Of a DNA stretch of 64,000 bases, positions 1 to 13,324 are shown in pieces. The DNA lies in NCBI GenBank assembly GCA_022592435.1, contig JABYQS010000043.1:124001-188000 (forward strand), in the 5' to 3' direction. The translations under genes were made by a program, and so were the position numbers. Position 1 is the stretch's first letter, and the number at the start of each line of letters is the position of its first letter. Origin of the DNA: Cerioporus squamosus (Eukaryota; Basidiomycota; Agaricomycetes; Polyporales; Polyporaceae). Under the pieces are notes generated by a model. It had not been told where the DNA came from. It saw only the letters and a program-made list of their open reading frames with translations, and searched no databases.

Positions 1-525
1 CTCGAGTGGACGCGCCTGTCACTTCAGATTCCGAGCCAGATGTTGTCGCTTTGAATCATGGTTGTGGGAGACGGGTCCGTAGTGAGCGACAAGATGGGAG
101 ATATACAAGAGACACGCCTACCCTGAATGTCAATGGTGCTCTTGTTGCCCGTGGCGGCTGTCTCATACAGATTAGGGCAAAATATGGGAGAGAACAGGGG
201 TAAGAACGTGCCGAAGCTTGTAACGTGACCGTCCGACGACTCTGCGACGTGAACCCGGAAGAAAGTGATTGAGCAAACAAACTCGGAGACGGGGTGAAAG
301 AGGAAACTCACCCGAGACCGAGTACTTTGTCCTCTTGCTCGGGTTCGATCTAGAACCAATCTCGAGGGTACGCATTCGCTTGCTTGAGAACATCAGTTCG
401 GGAGGCGGGGTATCCAAGCATAATTGATAGGTATACACTCCCCCAGGGAGATTGTCAGAAGAATCAGAGGTAGGTCGCGAAGTAGACGGATCGGAAGCAG
501 CAGGTGCCGTTCTCGCTCTGGCCAT
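1..525 (-). CDS. Unknown protein, 5' part, runs off left edge
   Basis: A minus-strand reading frame begins with ATG at 525 (MARARTAPAAS...), rich in Ala, Ser, Thr and Pro. It reaches a plausible donor (GTGTATAC) near 442. A second coding-like segment with basic residues follows near 390-310 and ends at another donor (GTGAGTTT). The rest lies outside the window or in unresolved exons. No domain is recognisable. The opposite-strand reading at 424-1026 is longer but has no clear start or splice structure. This is a low-confidence partial model. Confidence 0.3.
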
Positions 526-1649
526 GGCAAGCAGTGGTGTAGTGGCGGACCAGCCGGGACTACGGATCCAAGCAGGACGTGGTTGTGCGAAGGCAGCTAT
601 TGGATCAGGATGAAGGTCGGTTCGACCATAATATATTGCCAAGATGTGAGCAGAGGAGGTGGAAGACACCTTTGTATCGTCCATAACGTGCCGCTCGCGT
701 TATCGACGATCACGGAAGTCGCCGTGAAACAGGAGGACGTCTATCTGCCTAGTCCGCGAAACCGTTATCAAAAGGACAGTGATAGGAGTACGTCGCGCAC
801 CTGGCAGTACTTGCAACGAAGAGCAGTTGCGGCAGTTCGCCCTCATTCGCTCCAAAGACGGCGATGCAATGGGTTATCCCCGTCCGAGGCTGCAAAGCGC
901 ACTGAGGCGACGATTGACACTGCTTTCATCGCGCACGAACAGATTGAAAGAACGACTCACGTTGAACGAAGTTTCTATGTCCGTCTACCGGGAGCGACGG
1001 CACAGTACGAACAAAGGAAGCTCTGACGTATTTGGTGGCGCCTCGACGCTCGAGCTACTGTCCAGCGCACGTAGCTGCTAGCTCACTCCTCGTCGCGAGG
1101 GACAGCTGTGAGTGACTGCTGCGCTACATGCGCGATCTTGCGGCGAGTGGAGGCGTACTGCGGCCAGTTTAGTAACTCATGTCGAGGTCACAAGCAATCC
1201 CAGAGTGACTTGACGTACTGGGCATATGGTTGTCTGGGCTCGCTCAGACATCGGAGGTAGGAGATTGGGAGGCGGGTCCAACCGACCAGAGCTGCCGCAG
1301 CAACCTCACGTTGTGCTAGGAACGGGCCACAGGGGTTATGACGAGGACAGTGAGAGAGGTGGGTTCTTGTACACTGTGGATACGTAACGTAATGGTGAGA
1401 ACTCAAAGTGTACAGACGGCACACAAAGAGATGACCGAAATGACCAACTATGAGAAGCAGAAGAGGTACGTGTGGACGAGATATAGAAGATCGATGGAAA
1501 ACGAGCGATTGGGTACCGATGCTACTCGTGGACATGATAGCTTCAACAGGCAGGGAAACGAGAGATGAAGATGAATGTAGAGAGAGTGAAGAGCGAGAGT
1601 AAGCGGACGGACGCCGGAGAAATGGGAGTCGTTGACAACATGAGTAGCT

Positions 1650-2925
1650 CTAGAAGCTCGCGGTGGCAAGCCGAGCGGCCTCGGTCGCAGCGGACATGAC
1701 AGCACTCACGACACCGTCCATGTCAGCCTCGTCCAAGTCGCTGGCATCGAGGTTCGCACCCCGCATCATCTCCTCAACTTCCATGCGGTGCACGTTGTTC
1801 CAATTAGACGGCTCTTCGCCTACGCTCTGTGGCACTTCCGGGTGCTTGTAGTTGAGAAGGCTGCGCAAGCTCCCGCCACGCTTCTTGTGAACCTCTTCAA
1901 AGATGAGCTGACGCTGTCGGTGGAGCAAAGCGTCCGAGGAACCGCGGTATTGAGCGACGAAAGCAGGCTGTTTGCGCCTTGGGTGCTTCCCGACCACCCC
2001 GGCTTCGATCTCCCACTTAGTCCTCCGGACAGCAGAGGTCGCGCGCAAGATAGCCCGAGGAACGTCCGGTTCCGGTTGGTCGAGCATCGCACTGTGAAGG
2101 ATCCAACGTCAACGTGAGGAGACGGCGAGGACAGAAGCGGCCGGACTTACTACATGTTACGGAGGTACGTCATACGCCTCTCACGCAACGTATGCGAACC
2201 CTTCACCAAAGGGCGACATTGTGCTGCAGCAGCACTGACGTTCTGTGGGATGCTGACATGCTGAGTCGCATGTTCGCCTGTGCGCGAAGCTAAAGCACGA
2301 AGGGATAAGCAGAGGTCACCGGACGCTAAGTGAAAGCTAACCAGTTCCAGAGTCGGGAACCACCGGTTCATAGACCCGAGCATGACTTGAGACGATGTCA
2401 GTGGATGCGAGAGGCTCCATACTGCCACCTAAAACCACTGTGTCAATTCGTCAGCGACGGAGACTCGGCGGCTTGCCTACCTGAGTCAGATGTTGGAGAT
2501 CGTTCGTCGTCGATTATGATGTCGATTTCCATGGCATCCTCCCCGACAAACCCTGCTGTGAGAAAGGTGCGTGAGCAAGGCGCTATGACGGACCGATGAC
2601 GGACGCATACCCAATGTGATAGCACCATCTGTCTCCCCGAGACTTCCGGGCAAAAATGACTTGCCCTGTCTTCGGAAGGGCTCGCCTGAACGCACCATCT
2701 CTTCCGCTGACCAGGCTCCGTAAGTCGTATGGATCCCTCACAGCCAACAAAGGACGTACCAAGCGTCATGCCGACAGGGCTTGAAGGTCGATTATTCTCG
2801 TCCTGCAAGGTCTTCTGGGAAAGGTCGGCCTGAGGAGCGTGCTTCGTACTGGTAGAGCAGGTGCTGCGGGTGTTATCCGACAGTGACGGACTGAGTGGTT
2901 GGGGGTGGGGCGGCGGTGAAGCCAT
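1650..2925 (-). CDS. Unknown conserved-looking protein, multi-exon
   Basis: Read on the minus strand from an ATG at 2925 (MASPPPHPQPL...). The N-terminus is Pro/Ser rich; an internal acidic segment (MEIDIIIDDERS) precedes a GTAGGC donor near 2485. The last exon is well supported: a GTAAGT donor near 2149 and a TTCACAG acceptor near 2096 leave the frame open, and the downstream exon runs to a stop at 1650. It encodes a charged, helical-looking C-terminus (EEVHKKRGGSLRSLLNYKH, then an Asp/Glu-rich stretch and Ala-rich end). I recognise no family. The 3' exon is the most certain part; the middle exons and the start are inferred. Confidence 0.45.
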
Positions 2926-3147
2926 CAGGGAGAATGAGTGATAGTCGGAGACACGGCAGAAGTCTGACCGCCTGGCGGCGTAATCGAGAGTCGGAGGATG
3001 GCTGCGAGGTGGTGGTCCTGAGGAAGGTGGTGGTTCGGTTGAGACAATGCCCACATCCCAAGCATAGCAGTTTGGTGGATCACGTGAACGTTCCTCGATA
3101 GGTAGCCAAGGCGAAGAATCACTTGCTTTCGAGGTTTTAGGATCCAA

Positions 3148-3670
3148 GCATTCAAAGATCAGCAGGACCGTGCTCCCTTTGACACGGACAACAATGCTAA
3201 CCTGCTGCTCGTATTCTTGGCGCTGTGGTGCTCTCGTAGTGTCTCAACCGGCTACGACCTGTACGTCGAGTGAGGTCTGTCCCAAAGTGACCCAGCAACG
3301 TCGCTGGAGTGATGACGAGACTGAACGAACTCGGGTTCGACCATGTCTCGGATACTTCTCTGCGTACGCGTCGGTAAGTGAGCGTTGCAAGCATCATGTA
3401 GTGCCCGTTCGCAGTACTTAAGCGAAAGGTTTTTATGTTCAGCTCCGTACCTCAAAGAGCACATATCCCAGCTTTCCTGATTGCAACAGGGTGGCAACGT
3501 CAGCTTGAGTTAGATGGTACATTGGCGAAGAGGTGAGTGTTGGGGACAAAGCAGGACAAAGCAGACCCGGCTCTACAGACGCCCGTAGCAACCTCCTTTT
3601 CCCCCTTCCCCCTCGATATACTCAAACAACCCGCCAACCCACAAAGCCTGAGGAAGCTCTACGGCGAGAC
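3148..3670. other. Intergenic, no gene seen
   Basis: About 0.5 kb between two divergent genes. It contains only short overlapping open frames with no start context or splice signals, and presumably holds both promoters. A pyrimidine-rich stretch (3596-3620) lies upstream of the RING gene start, as is common at fungal promoters. Confidence 0.4.
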
Positions 3671-5276
3671 ATGTCTGAAGCGAGCACAAGTGCTACACTA
3701 CTGGATCCGACGAGGTCTTCGTCAGCTGCGCCAGCGACGATGCCCACGCGTTCGCTTCGTCCCCGACGCCAACGGGGCAGATCCGCTATGGCTTTCTCTG
3801 CTGTCTCCACCTCCCGTTTACGTTCTGAGAGCTTCGAGCTCTCGTTGTCTATCTTGTCAACTTACCACGAAGGACACCCCGCGCGGAGTACTACTCCAAT
3901 TGGTCAAGTAACTAGCGAACCAGGAGCTTCCAGGGAGAGTGGAGGTGCGTCCGGAGAACGGATTGTCAACGCCTCCATCAAGAGAAGGCGTCCCCAATCT
4001 CCGGTAGCAGGTGGTAGCGGCAGGTCGAGGAGAAGACGGGACCGTGATGCAGGTGAGTAGCTTTTCGTTGTCGACTGGTCTTTGTATCGCCTTCCAATGT
4101 TTCCATCGATTCCTTACGTCCGCGGTCAAGTTTCGCTGCCATCCCCTGTCGTCGGATGTGCTCAGTCTTGTTTTCCAATTGCACATGCTCATAGGCTCGC
4201 ACATCACCTGTCCGTATACGAAGGCTCCTCGCGTCGAAGACTCGAAGTGCGTCTCGCACGATCGTCGTGGCGAGGGACGCTTTTTCTGCTCGTACCACTT
4301 TCTCATGGCAATTGCTGGTATACAGCTATCACATAAATGCACGCAGCGCTAGAGTCCCCCAGTTCACCAGCGCGTGTTTTTCAGGTTCCATTTACCTCTG
4401 CTCAGCTGACGACTGTTGACACAGTACTAATCCTCTCTTTTTACAGATGTGACTCATGCTGGAGGAAGCAGCTCCGTTTGTACGACGACAAGCCTGTCGG
4501 CTTCACCAGGACCGAGCGCCGCGCCCAGGAGTGGACCGGGAGAGTCTGCATCGTACATCAGTCCTCCCGACTCCAAGCGTGAGACTCATTCCGCTACACT
4601 CGCCACCCTGAACTCCGACGCGCCGAGGATTCTATCCGATGACCCTGCTGAAGAATTCCGACAAATGGTTGACGAACACCTTGCAAGATCATCTGGCGCA
4701 TCCGGCGCCGTTGACCACGCGCTCCATGGTCCTAGTATTGGAGTCGCTTCTGGCGCAGAATCCTACTATATCCCATCATCCCCCAGTCTCATCGAACCCT
4801 TTTTGCCTGGCAGTCTCGCACCGGCCGCTGATCCCAGCCGAGGATGTTCCTCGCCCTTGAGGCACGTCGACAGCCTCCTGGGGTCTTCACCGCGTTCGGG
4901 TTCTACAGGTCCGAAACGACAGATGAAACCATCCGACGCGGTGCCGATACAGGAGGGTGAGCCCCTGGCGGCCTACAGCTGTCCAATATGTTTCTCGCCT
5001 CCGTCGCATGCCACCATCACACCTTGCGGCCACGTGCTTTGTGGCGAGTGTCTCTTCACCGCCGTAAAGACGACCATACAGCGTGGCGCGTATACGCTGC
5101 CTCCCGGAGAGCGCATGATTGCAAGGTATGTTGATCTTCTTGTTGCCTGCAACGCCTGGACTCCGCTGACCTGACCATTTAACAGGTGCCCGGTGTGTAG
5201 AGCTCATATTCCCGGATGGGACGGGAAAGGCGGAGGCGTCATTGGGTTGAGACCACGCGCAGTATTCAGCCTGTAG
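3671..5276 (+). CDS. Slx8-like RING finger protein (probable SUMO-targeted ubiquitin ligase)
   Basis: Three exons: 3671-4052, 4447-5125 and 5186-5276. The N-terminal half is Ser/Arg/Pro rich with basic nuclear-type clusters (LRPRRQRGR, RSRRRRDRD). The C-terminus is a C3HC4 RING: CPICFSPPSHATITPCGHVLCGECL in exon 2, then CPVC just after the last intron, whose acceptor is TTTAACAG. It ends with a short tail (GWDGKGGGVIGLRPR) that I associate with fungal Slx8-type RING proteins; this is from memory, not a search. Slx8/Rfp proteins form nuclear E3 ligases that ubiquitinate sumoylated proteins in genome maintenance. The first intron (394 nt) is long for this genome, so a small exon may be missed there. 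The start ATG is the first in-frame Met with a downstream basic region. Confidence 0.72.
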
Positions 5277-5366
5277 ATTCCGGCCTTGTTCGGACTTTGT
5301 GTAACGTATGCCAGGTCTGTGTCCAAGTTCTTCTTGCGCCTTAGCGTCGGTTCCAATTGCGTCTAC

Positions 5367-6103
5367 CTAGGTAATACCGTTCCAACTTCCGCGCCGGCTC
5401 TTCCTCTGAATTCCGCCGTCATGCGCTCGCACCGCGGCACCGCCTTGCCATATCCTGGTCATATCCGAAGCACGATGTGAGCCACTGCGTTGTTCGGCCG
5501 TCTCCTCACACACTGCAGGGACCTTCTCGACGTTCGACTCGGACGGCCTGCGAACAGCATCCCGCGGCTGGTCTTCTGGTCCGGTAACCACAGCATCGCC
5601 CCGTACCCAGTCGCCTTCAAACCGGTCCTCGCTGGCGCGTAGTTCGAGGTCACTCTGCGTCCGTAGTAGGCACCGTCTGCTCAGTATGTTGGCGGCATCA
5701 TGGGACAATCTGGGTTAGTCTCCGATCACTTGTCATGTCCCGTCACCTACCCGACGTCTTACTGAATCTCCGAAAGCGCGATGCGGAGCATGGGCAGTCG
5801 GCGAGCAGTCATGTCCGGCCCTTCGGTGTTGCTATGACTGTCTCTGTTGAAATGCATGAAGCCAGTGTTCGTCCCTTGCACTTGCAAGGGCGCTATGCCG
5901 TTTTTCGTGCTTGGTCTGCATCGGAAACGCGGGAGAAGCTTGACGGAATCAAGATGGATGTCCCAACAGACGCTTTTCGTGTCTGCCAAAGTTGAAAGGA
6001 CATCATCATCATTGACGACTTCCTGATTGCAACAGTCGTCAAAGTCGCTGTCTGCGCGCCTGCGACCACCACGAAGAACCCTTCCCGAGCCTGCACTGCG
6101 CAT
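5367..6103 (-). CDS. Unknown small protein, two or more exons
   Basis: Starts at ATG 6103 (MRSAGSGRVLRGGRR...), followed by an acidic stretch (DSDFDDCC, VVNDDDVLS). The first block reads to 5763, where GTAAGA forms a donor. A branch-like ACTAAC and CAG acceptor near 5720 lead into a second coding-like block (SDLELRASEDRFEGDW...) that continues to about 5400. No domain is recognised. The gene is convergent with the RING gene that ends at 5276. Confidence 0.35.
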
Positions 6104-9100
6104 GTCTAGTGTGTAGACCCCCCGTACTTTGCAGTATGGACCCGGGCCTTTCCCAAGTCCTTGTCATCGCCGTTCGTCTCAGCACTCACGTCTGCTGCGG
6201 TCGAACCTAATCTTGTTTTTCAGGCTTCCCCACCCGCGATCAGGCCCCAAACATGGCGCTTCCATCGACGGTGAATAACGGCTCAATGATGTCGAGCATA
6301 TCACTGGCGGTTGGCACTTCCCGTGGCTGTGGTTCCGGCTCGACGACATGATGCACGCCTTCGGACCGACAACAGGCATGACGACCTTCTATGGCGACAC
6401 ATCATCGCCTCCCCGAACCTGTGCTCTGCGGTGGACTGAGGGGAGCCTAACGCTGACAGCTGCATGGCAGACAGGACGGGCTGCGAAGGGATTGCTGGAC
6501 TCGCAACGACGTGGTGCGCTTGTCGCAGACGATGGAAACCAGAGGATAGAACTCAAATCGGGCGATCCGGACCTTGACAGTGCTGCGTGAGTATTTCTGT
6601 CAGGTTTGCTTCCCCTTCATGTGTCGAGGTTGGTGTTGACAATGGCCATTCCGAGGTACTCCCAGAATGTGTCGATATGCGATCACTCCGCTGCTCTGCA
6701 CTGGGCATGACCCTCGAAGCTACCCGGCCGGTGGTCGTACTTGCCATTTCTGTCATAAGAGCAACCGATGCACTCAGCCGTCGTCCGACAGCCCTTCTCG
6801 ACCTGGACGCACTCAAGAAGGCCGACCCACCACCGCTGTCTCGACTCGTTTCCTGACTCGGCTCAGCCGCAGACCGACAAGTGCGGACCGTCATCTTGAT
6901 ACCGGAGCTGCTGCTGCACTCCCCTTGGTGGCAGCAATACCTGTCCGTAGGGCTACAAACTCCGCTCGAACGCTCAAGGAAGACGAACACTAGAACGGAG
7001 CTCCGACTGCTGAATCGGACGAAACGTGTGCGAAGAGGTGCAGCGAATGCGTTCGCCCGTCAGGTACGCCATGGGGCGCCCAATCCTCCTTCGTACAATC
7101 CAATACCTGGAGCCCTATCGAGCGACGGAATGTCTTGCCATATAACCCCAACGTTGTTCGGTATCCATCTCGTGCAGGACAAGAATGCAATCTTCCCCAT
7201 CGAGGGTCTCCCGAGGAGCTTCCGTCCTGACGTTCAGATCTTCCCCGCTTTCGCTTCGGGCAGTTCACTGATCCCGAACCTGGCCATCTCGTCTTCGAGG
7301 GATCTGCTCCGAAAGTTACACGCGGCTGTCGGTCTCATACGGGGACCGCAATGCATTGGACCAGGGGTGACTTTTACCGGGAACAGTGCCATTTCTGTCC
7401 GCATGCGCCGCTCAGGAAGCAGAGAAGCGATACGGCATCCCGCCCGCGGTCGCACGACGAACTCAGACTGTGTTCAGACTCCCCTCTACTCGAATGCCCG
7501 CTCCGACGAATCAACTTTCTCACGGTTCTTTTTCCTCCATCGCTACCCAGTGGGCTCCTCCATGGACATGCGTCTACACCTCTGTTGACCAGTGCAACCT
7601 CATTCCCTGGGACTTGCTCAGGTAAGTTGTCGGAGATCCATGTCCGTCAGTTACATTTTCTGACCAAGTTCGGGTTTGATAACCCTTCTGCAATGCCTTG
7701 GTTCCTCGCCGCCTTGAAGCAGCTATCAGCAGATATCCTGGATGCATAGGCGGTAGCATCATTTCTGAGGGGTTTGGGCCCTTGGGTGTGGATGATGTGT
7801 ATATCTTGTCCATCAGTGCCGTTCGATGACCTCCACGATCAGGACACCGTAGCAGCAGCCAGTACCCTCCATCGTCCGGTCGCCTTCGGGCTACAGGCCT
7901 CCCTGTTCCCTCTCAATACCGAGCATATCATGTGGTGCTACCCCGGAGACACGGTCGACGGCAGTGAGAGGCTCAGTTCACTCGATGGTTCGTCGCCGTA
8001 TGGTATCGAGGGAGCCATGGGAGATAAGCCGTTAGCATCAAGGTGAGCTGCCTTACCTTCTCTCGGAGTGCAGTGCTGCCACGCAGTCCCCAAGACTGCG
8101 TACTGCCAGGGACTATGCCTGCAGCTACGCCTCCAGATGCGGCTCATGTTGTTTACCAACGGCGCCCTGATGCTGCGTCTGAAGGGACCGCCTCCCTCCC
8201 GCCTGTTAGACGTTGACGTGAACGATGCGATGTCGCATGTCTCAACGGAGCTATACCGTATGTACCCTCATTCTTCTCATGCTCGACATTCTGACGACGC
8301 GGTTACCAGAGACGTCACTGTTCCGTGGACTGCGCGGATAAGATCAGCGTAGTTTCCCTCGCTCACCAACGTGTAACGGAGGACTGGTGGGCACTGGTGG
8401 GCAGCTCAGCGCTGCGGCTTATCTTAGCTTGCCGAAGTCGTGCCTTCACGTTCATGTCAAAGATCCGAAGCGGAGGATGGGCTTTCAGCGCAGCATCTGC
8501 GTTCAGGTGTTGTCGATTGCAGAGACCAGTGAGCTTGCACGTGTTCATGCATCGTCTCGTCGCTCAAGCCTCACCGCGATTCCCTACAGTGTTGGATGGT
8601 TCGCGATATACAACTACTGAGCGTCCATGCCCCACATTAAGGGGCGTCCCCAAGTCGTATCGGTTAGGCGTCTCCCACGCTTTCACAGCGGGACGTATTG
8701 ACTTGTCATAGGTCGCTCCCCAAGGTCACCTGTCGGTATGCTGTTCCTGCGACAGGTACAACCGTCATCTCAAGTCCCAGGATCATCCTGAACATCCCTG
8801 CTTCTCTCTTCACGGCACAACACTCACCCTCGATATGTCTTGGCGGCATTTCGCCCGGTCTCCAGGTCGGCTCACGCTTGCTCACACTCCTCAACGCATC
8901 TGTCATGGCGGACATCGGGTCTACCCTTGGTCAGTCCGGCGCTCCGCTCCCAAGCATCACTGTGCTGAACCTGCGCGAGACCCGTGCGAGCCAACGAGGG
9001 TTCTCGGATGGCGGGCCCATCAGTCAATGTTCTCGTCACTCCGCTATGACATAGCCCGGAGAAAGCTATAGGTGCGCCGAAGACCTCATTGCACGTGCCA

Positions 9101-11447
9101 GTGATCTCGCTGATATCGAGTCGCAGATCATTGCTTGCCCCAGAACATACCCGTTCCATCCCTCCTCGGATTATGTATGCGCATACCTGTGATGGGAAGT
9201 GGCCAGTCCTGCTACTACGGGATGGCCTCATGCTGAAGACAAGACTTCGAGAACCATCGCAGGAGCCTCCACATGCTGGACTGGTTGCGGTGCTGATAGT
9301 GCTCCATGGCCTTCCCGCAGGGCAGTGCGGAGAGGTTACGAAGAATCCTCAATATGTTGGCATGGTCGCTGACCGCTCGAAGCCGCAGTTGGATGTCGAA
9401 GATGGCACAGACGCGCGTGAAGATTGCACAAAGCAGCTTCTCGATAGGATAGCCCGTACTGTTCACGGCTCGATGGCGACTGGTGGAATGAACGTCGCGT
9501 TCCTGGATTCCGACGGGGTCGTTGTCGTTGCAGTTAAATGCAACCTTCGGAGTGCACTGACTTAAGAATGCCGGTTGGTCGGATGTAAGGATCGTGCCTT
9601 ACTTCCCGTGACGTTCCGGTCAAGATGTCCTGATCATGGAGAATTTCGTCAGCGAGGACTTCGTCGTCAAAATCAGAGTGTTCTTGATCGCCTTGAGGTT
9701 CCTTCTTCATTCACTCTTTGATATCTCTCCGCCGACGATCCCGTGTTGTCCGCCTGTGCGCCGTATGGACTGCGGAGCTACTCTAGGCGACGCAGGTATG
9801 TGTTATCCGTTCTCTCCCTGCAAGCAGTAGCTTACGCTTGTATCAGTGGTTATAATGCCTGTTTACCAGGCCATAGGCGATCCAGGTTTCCTGGATGCAG
9901 TCTACCTCAAACATCAACGATCCTTCATACCACCGTCATCAGACCCGTATGATCGTGGTCACGGGAGAAGTAATCACATCTCCGCATTCCGAGAAATCAT
10001 GAGCGATGCTCCCCCGAACGGATACCAAGCATGATAGCCTTTGTGATTCGGATGCGCGGGGCCGCGCTCAAGCGGCGCCTGCGCTGGAGCTCGAGTGGAA
10101 TGGGGAGGGTCGCTTTCATTCTCCATGTTTTTCACCGGTATGATCCTCTAGTCTCCGTAGGTCAAATTTTTAACTTCAGGGTCTGTACAGATGCATCGGA
10201 TCCAACTGATGGAAGTTGCGACGTGGTCGCAGCTTGAACCAGCATTCTCGGAGGTCTGCGGAAGCAGAGTGGAGGCACCGCGCCTGGCAGCCCGTCCGCC
10301 CAACCTGTGCGGCGCATGGAGCGCCCATCACCTTGGTCCCGGCGGCGACCCAACCCTTTCGAAAGTGTCGCACAGTCAATCAAGACTGAAGGCGGATCAA
10401 AGCTTCGCGTTACTTATCGGCGCTGCGTACGGATTGCCGCCGACTATCTGTCGCACAGAATATTGGAAACAATGATTGGCCTGACAGATTTTGCTGCTCT
10501 CATCTTCACCGCGGGCGAGAGAGAACTGAGTTTTGGATACAGAGACAAAGGTTCGCATCCATTGCTTGCGATTGTGAGAAGACAGTGCTGATTCTTCCGC
10601 GACGCTGCACGAGAAGGAGTAGTTTAGACACCAGGAGAGTCAGGAGATGTACGGCAGCGTCGTCTTGATGGGATGATGCTGGCGTTGATACCATCACCAG
10701 TCGTTGGAGTGTGGAGGGGCCCTGGTCTGGCGAGGCCGCAGTTCGACCGACCGCTGCTGACTATATCTCCTCCATGTCCCGCCGCCTTGTATACGCTCAC
10801 CGCAGAGAGCGAGTTGGTGGGCTCAGGGCTGACAGGAGTTGGGTGCCGCATTGATACCCTGTTTTCGCGATACTGTACCTCAGCGGCCTGCAAAGTGGCC
10901 CCAAAGGCAACTGCAGCCGGGGGCTGCAGCGGCGCGGCGTTGTATACTCGAAGGCGGTGGGCTCGGCGCGGACACAATATCACTTCGCAACAATCTGCCA
11001 AACGAAGACGTGGGCGAATCGGCTTCCTGGCAAGCCTGCCATACTTTGCGCCCCAAATGGTAAGTGTGATGTGATGGCGTCGCGAGCGAGGGACCGTGTC
11101 AACTTCGCGCTGGCAAGTAGACGATATGTCAACATTCTGACACACGTCGCTAAGGCTTCTCCCGTAAACCTCTTCAAGCATTTCCCATGATTGATCTCGC
11201 AGACCACATCTTACAAACGACCCCATGAATCTGGGCAGTGCAACACCAAGTTGCTGGCCGACCATCAACTTTCTCTCCGAGAAGTCGAAGATGCGCTCCC
11301 ACAGAGTCTAGCACAAAACCGTCGGTCCACTCTTCCATCCTACCAACTTCTTCATCTCCGCTTCACACCGTTCCCCCTCCTCCCTCTCCGCTTCCCCCTT
11401 CTTCACGCAATCTCACGACCTCGGCCCTCCAGGAACCCCCTTCCAAC
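6104..11447. other. Unresolved region with scattered coding-like fragments
   Basis: Several stretches read like protein on the plus strand but do not join into one convincing model. They are: 6348-6590; 7780-8043, ending at a GTGAGC donor; 8075-8200, starting after a CAG acceptor; 8400-8620; 8700-9054; and 9065-9175, which encodes AEDLIARASDLADIESQ and then PRTYPFHPSSDYV. The last is the most protein-like. Minus-strand frames at 9215-9466 and 10624-11268 compete. I could not assign a family. Possibilities are one long plus-strand gene with many introns, or several decayed genes. Nothing resembles a transposase or reverse transcriptase. Confidence 0.3.
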
Positions 11448-13324
11448 ATGCTAACTGACGACTTACCTTGGCCGGAGCTCGGTAACGTGTCGCGCGGCGC
11501 CACCAGGGGAAACCAAGGCCAGAAGGGTTTCCTTGGTCCTCCTGACAGTGAAGGGCGATGCCTCCTCCAACTCCGCGTTCAGCCAGGTGTACTGGCCGTG
11601 CGGCTTAATCGGCAGGCTAGCGATTGGTATCGCACGCTGGACAATGAGGTGAATCGCGCACTCAAGCTCACGAAGACTTACTGGCGGAAAGCCCGTCGCC
11701 GGCAAGACTACGACGCGCGCGCCGATCAGGACCATATGGAGCTGCACGAGTGGCTGCAGCAGCTCAAAGACAAGGTCATGTCTCATCTGGAGGTGCTCAT
11801 GCAGAAGGGGGAGATCCAGGGCCCGCCGTATCTCATGCCCGACAACGTCGAGCTCACGTTTCTCCGCAAGTTCATCGAGCGGCAGGCGGCCGGCATTCCC
11901 CACAACCCGAGGCTACGACGCGCTCTTGGCCAGAATCGTGCCACTGGCGTCGACTCGCAATACTCATCCAAGATATCTGTTGGCTCCTCTCCCTCCATCT
12001 CCCTAGCCGGTTGCATTGGCTTCTCTGACAGACGTACGTGAAACGCTTTCTACTCGTTCCGGATGATGTTCACCTCCTGATGCAGAAGAGTCAAACGAGG
12101 ACGATGCGACAGCCAACGACGGCGCCGAGCCGGGCACGTCACATTCACTGCTCAACGAAGTAAACTTGAACCGTACGTGATCTGAAACACTTTGACCTGC
12201 TCCGATATTGATCGCACCTCCTCCATCATTCAAACAGGACGAAACTTAGCGAGCGCAAGGGCGGCGTTCTCGCGTGCTCAGAGAGACACACAGGAGGCCT
12301 TCTCGCGTTACACTGCGTGTGTGGACGCAGAGACACAAGCTCGGCAACAGCTCAGTATGTTAGAAGAGCGCCGGGACGCACTGAGTACGCACACCGGCAG
12401 CCGCTGCAGAGTCGTCGCCTCCTAACCTTTTACTAGTGGCATCACTGGCGGAGAGCTTCCGCGCCGACTACATGGATTGTGCGTTCAGGTGGCTCTGCGC
12501 GCGTAGTTCAGCTCATCTTGACACTGTCCCTAGCACCCAGTGGGTCTGTGAAACAATCCCCGCATGGCGACGATATCCAAAACACTCTCGAGCGATCCGA
12601 CTCTCGCGCAAGTACATCGCAATCGCATGACGAAGTAATGAATACCATGTACGCCACAGTCTCCCGTATATGTGCGATGCGGGAACTGAGAGACGGGAAC
12701 AGACCCAGCAACCATGTGACCTTGCAGGACAACGTCGCGGCATGGAAGACTATGAGGGAGATGCAATGGCCCCACGGCGATGCTATGGCTGTCCCCGATG
12801 TCTCTCGAGGACACCACGAATTGAGCTCAGTTGATCAGGTACGGTGTGTACGCGTGTGGTAACCATTTATCACTGAATCTCGTCACCCGCTATCTTTAGA
12901 CCTTCTCACCAGCAGCGCGGGCCCAGGAAATGCAGATGAACGCCTTGGGTCAGATGGAGCGTAAGCATCCGCGGAGCTGGGAGGAGCTGCAAAGTACGGG
13001 TCCTAAGTCTGTCGTTCGTGCGTGCCCTGGCTGACTTGACTTATGTGTTCCAGACCAGACCGCGTTCGAAGTGAGTGATTCAAGACTGTGCGTAAAAGTA
13101 TTATGGTGTGACCGTCTATGATGACGCTCAAGGATATGTCTTCCCTGCCACCGCGAAAACGCCATCAGATATCCGGCACAGACTTCCTGGCAACTTCTCG
13201 CTCGGTATGCTCCTCAATGAGGCAATCCGCGATGACGGCGCCGGGACAGGCGGCGATGCATCAGAGTGTCGCCGTCTTGACCGGCGCACCGCCGAACGCG
13301 GAGCTGAGCGGTATGGCCTTATGA
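11448..13324 (+). CDS. Unknown multi-exon protein with coiled-coil-like segments
   Basis: Exons supported by splice signals are 11448-12034, 12086-12172, and 12238 to about 12390, with more up to a stop at 13324. Introns have GTACGT donors and CAG acceptors; one shows a CCTAAC branch point. The start ATG follows a long CT-rich tract, typical of fungal promoters. Exon 1 encodes a charged helical stretch (about residues 55-110, many Arg/Lys/Asp/Gln). A later exon encodes an Ala/Arg/Gln/Glu heptad-like helix (ARAAFSRAQRDTQEAFSR) that probably forms a coiled coil. The C-terminal exon contains LPPRKRHQISG, a possible nuclear signal. I recognise no domain. The exon order between 12390 and 13100 is less certain. 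Confidence 0.5.
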
